Shown one piece after another: positions 62,394-64,000 of a stretch of DNA of 64,000 nucleotides. A program made the position numbers and the translations under genes. The stretch comes from Pseudomonas sp. MYb60 (GTDB lineage Bacteria > Pseudomonadota > Gammaproteobacteria > Pseudomonadales > Pseudomonadaceae): contig NZ_PCOZ01000006.1 in the NCBI RefSeq assembly GCF_002979555.1, forward strand, positions 330,094 to 394,093. Reading direction: 5' to 3'. Below the pieces are notes generated by a model. It was not told the origin of the DNA and searched no databases. It saw nothing but the letters and a program-made list of their open reading frames with translations. Each line of letters opens with the position of its first letter. The first letter of the stretch is position 1.

Positions 62394-63467
62394 ATGGCAA
62401 CAATCAGGAATCGCGGCGAGTATCAGTGGGAAGCGCAAATCCGCCGTAAGGGCTACCCAGCCCAGCGCAAAACCTTCGAAACCAAATCCGATGCCCAAGC
62501 CTGGGCGCGCATGATCGAAAGCGAAATCGACCGAGGTATTTTTGTCTCTCGAGTTGAGGCTGAACGCACCGCCTTTCATCAACTCATTGATCGATACATT
62601 TCCGAGATCGCACCGAAACACAAAGGCGCGTATTCGGAAACCAAACGTCTGGAAGCGCTCAAGCGTCATCCGCTGGCGACACGCATCGTTGCCACCCTCA
62701 CCTCTTCAGATTTTGCACGCTACCGCGACGAGCGCCTGAAGATTCGGAAGGGCAATACGGTGAAACGTGAACTCGCACTGTTCCAATGCGTGATTGAGGT
62801 CGCTCGCCGCGAATGGGGAATTCATCTTGCCGAGAACCCAGTCAGGATGGTCAGCCGTCCCAGCTACAACGACGAACGCTCGCGGCGGCTCGACCCAATT
62901 GAAGAGCAATACATCCTCAACGCCCTGGAGCTTCGTGAGCGCCGTGCTGACGGCACCTATGCCGACGCCTCACACAATCCATGGATACGGCCCATCGTCC
63001 AACTGGCGATTGAGACAGCCATGCGCCGTGGCGAAATTTTCGAGCTGCGCTGGAAGCATGTGAACCTAGATCGCAGGACCGCGCATCTTCCAGCGACTAA
63101 GAACGGACTGCCCAGAACCGTCCCGCTTTCACCAAGGGCTATTCAGCTGCTGAAGGACTTGCCGCGCTCGTTGTGCGGTCGAGTCTTCCCCACCACCGCC
63201 GACGCTCTCAAGAAAGCCTTTGTGCGAGGCCTGGAGCGAGCGAGGCTGAAATACCTGGGGGATTGCGGGGCGGCGCAGGTAACGCCTCAGGAAGACTTCC
63301 TGATCAATCTACGCTTTCACGATCTGCGGCATGAAGCGACATGTCGGCTTGCGACCAAGCTGCCGAATTTGATCGAGCTTGCCAGCGTGACGGGTCATCG
63401 GGAAGTGAACATGCTGAAGCGTTACTACAACATCACCGCAGAAGAGCTCGCGGCAAAGCTGGCTTGA
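62394..63467 (+). CDS. Tyrosine-family site-specific integrase
   Basis: The 357-residue recombinase has an N-terminal arm-binding region, a core-binding domain and a C-terminal catalytic domain with Arg in AMRRGEIFELRWKHV, Lys in ATKNGLPRTVPLS, HxxR in RFHDLRHEATCR and the later His and Tyr in TGHREVNMLKRYY. It should integrate an element at the neighbouring tRNA-Arg. The ATG at 62394 (MATIRNRGEYQWEAQIRRKG) is the best start; upstream in-frame starts exist from 62361. It marks the left edge of an integrated element whose other end is outside the window. Confidence 0.92.
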   Translation: MATIRNRGEYQWEAQIRRKGYPAQRKTFETKSDAQAWARMIESEIDRGIFVSRVEAERTAFHQLIDRYISEIAPKHKGAYSETKRLEALKRHPLATRIVATLTSSDFARYRDERLKIRKGNTVKRELALFQCVIEVARREWGIHLAENPVRMVSRPSYNDERSRRLDPIEEQYILNALELRERRADGTYADASHNPWIRPIVQLAIETAMRRGEIFELRWKHVNLDRRTAHLPATKNGLPRTVPLSPRAIQLLKDLPRSLCGRVFPTTADALKKAFVRGLERARLKYLGDCGAAQVTPQEDFLINLRFHDLRHEATCRLATKLPNLIELASVTGHREVNMLKRYYNITAEELAAKLA

Positions 63468-63486
63468 TCAGACCTATGGCTACTTC

Positions 63487-63515
63487 TCAGTGGTCAGCTT
63501 GGAGCTGACCACTGA
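63487..63515. terminator. Perfect 13-bp-arm hairpin after the integrase
   Basis: TCAGTGGTCAGCT (63487-63499) pairs exactly with AGCTGACCACTGA (63503-63515) around TGG. It lies 20 bases past the integrase stop. No T run follows, so it may be a terminator or a structural element. Confidence 0.5.
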
Positions 63516-63696
63516 TCTTGCAACACGCCCGCGCGAACCCAGCATAGGTCTACGAGGCACTGTTGCCGGGTCAGCAATCGCCTCTTGTTGCGGCCCCTTC
63601 CTTCAGAAAACCTTTCATCTGTTAAAAAGCTGTCCTAGTGATTGAGCGTCTGATTGGCAAAAGCTGGCCTCACCAGATCAATCGAGCGATAAAGCG

Positions 63697-63930
63697 ATGA
63701 CAGTAGATTATGAAACCATCCAGAAAATACAGAAGCTTGGCGACGACGTTCTGATTGGCGTGGCTGAAGTTGCGGCGCTGACCGGCTTCAGCGTGCTTAC
63801 GGTCCGTCAGCGCAAATTGCCGGGGCTTGAGCCTGTACCGGGACTGTCAAGGTTGAGATGGAGACTGGGTGATCTGAGAACTTGGATGCGCACCGGCAAC
63901 ACCGAGAGTCGAGATTCAGCAACAGTCTGA
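63697..63930 (+). CDS. Excisionase/AlpA-like small DNA-binding protein
   Basis: The 77-residue protein contains LIGVAEVAALTGFSVLTVRQRKLPGLEPVPGLSRLRWRLGDL-type sequence, which looks like the MerR-type winged helix of AlpA/Xis proteins (AEVAALTGFS, then a positively charged turn and a beta hairpin). Such proteins direct excision with the integrase. The gap from the integrase (63468-63696) holds only the hairpin noted. Its stop codon TGA coincides with the first bases of a probable insertion-sequence end, so the original C-terminus may be lost. Confidence 0.6.
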   Translation: MTVDYETIQKIQKLGDDVLIGVAEVAALTGFSVLTVRQRKLPGLEPVPGLSRLRWRLGDLRTWMRTGNTESRDSATV

Positions 63931-64000
63931 ATCGCCCCTAGTTTCGTAGACACCTCCAAGCCTTAAAATGAGGCCCATTAGGAGGTGCCATGAGCAACCA
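63928..64000 (+). mobile_element. Probable left end and first codons of an IS3-family element (runs off window)
   Basis: TGAATCGCCCCTAGTTTCGT begins at 63928 and resembles the terminal repeat of Pseudomonas IS3-family elements. At 63981-63986 is AGGAGG-like sequence (TAGGAGGTGCC), followed by ATGAGCAACCA at 63990, which would encode MSN, a fitting start for an IS3 OrfA transposase. Only 11 bases of the gene are inside the window, so this is tentative. Confidence 0.45.

Overview
The window is about 64 kb of a chromosome from the genus Pseudomonas, most likely the P. fluorescens group. This rests on the GC-rich codon use, the many REP/REPIN repeats of the GTGGGAGGGGGCTTGC type, and Pseudomonas-type neighbourhoods (tex, gshA, triABC-like pump, tonB-exbB-exbD, cysAWT-sbp-oscA, desA, gabDT). 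The species call is inference. Apart from the right end, the sequence looks like ordinary core or group-specific chromosome with tightly packed operons.

Layout. 1-2.8 kb: 3' end of tex, a PaaI-type thioesterase, gshA. 3-6.5 kb: tauABCD for taurine import and desulfonation. 6.6-9.8 kb: aldo/keto reductase and a BetT choline transporter with a perfect 13-bp-arm palindrome upstream. 10.2-14.7 kb: serine acetyltransferase, divergent from D-cysteine desulfhydrase and a TcyJLN-type cystine importer. 15.1-23.2 kb: a two-repeat hypothetical protein, then two SfnB-type flavoproteins, a flavin-dependent monooxygenase, a MetQ-MetN-MetI importer and a methyltransferase. 23.3-30.8 kb: a secreted glycosidase-like protein and a TriABC-like RND pump with two adaptors. 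31-38.3 kb: AAA ATPase, an amino-acid ABC importer, a lone MetQ, an unusual short sigma-54 activator, an alpha/beta hydrolase and a small Pseudomonas protein. 38.6-46.6 kb: tonB-exbB-exbD, LysR regulators, a deaminase, an MFS transporter, a fatty acid desaturase and an AraC regulator. 46.7-48.7 kb: a receiver-only response regulator, a GlcG-like protein, a transthyretin-like hydrolase and an Mpo1-like protein. 48.7-52.9 kb: cysA-cysW-cysT-sbp-oscA. 53-58.8 kb: c-di-GMP proteins around desA, and an HDOD response regulator. 58.9-61.8 kb: gabD-gabT. 62.2-64 kb: tRNA-Arg(CCG) followed by a tyrosine integrase, an excisionase-like gene and what looks like the left end of an IS3-family element, so an integrated element begins here.

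The unifying theme is sulfur scavenging. At least six separate loci in 50 kb deal with sulfate, taurine, cystine/D-cysteine, sulfonates or sulfones, and methionine-like compounds. They share no single operon, but several have AT-rich promoter regions with ATTCC/GGAAT-type palindromes. The least explained parts are the sfnB-sfnB-monooxygenase-MetQNI unit, whose substrate is unknown, and the sigma-54 activator that lacks a canonical GAFTGA loop and a visible DNA-binding domain.
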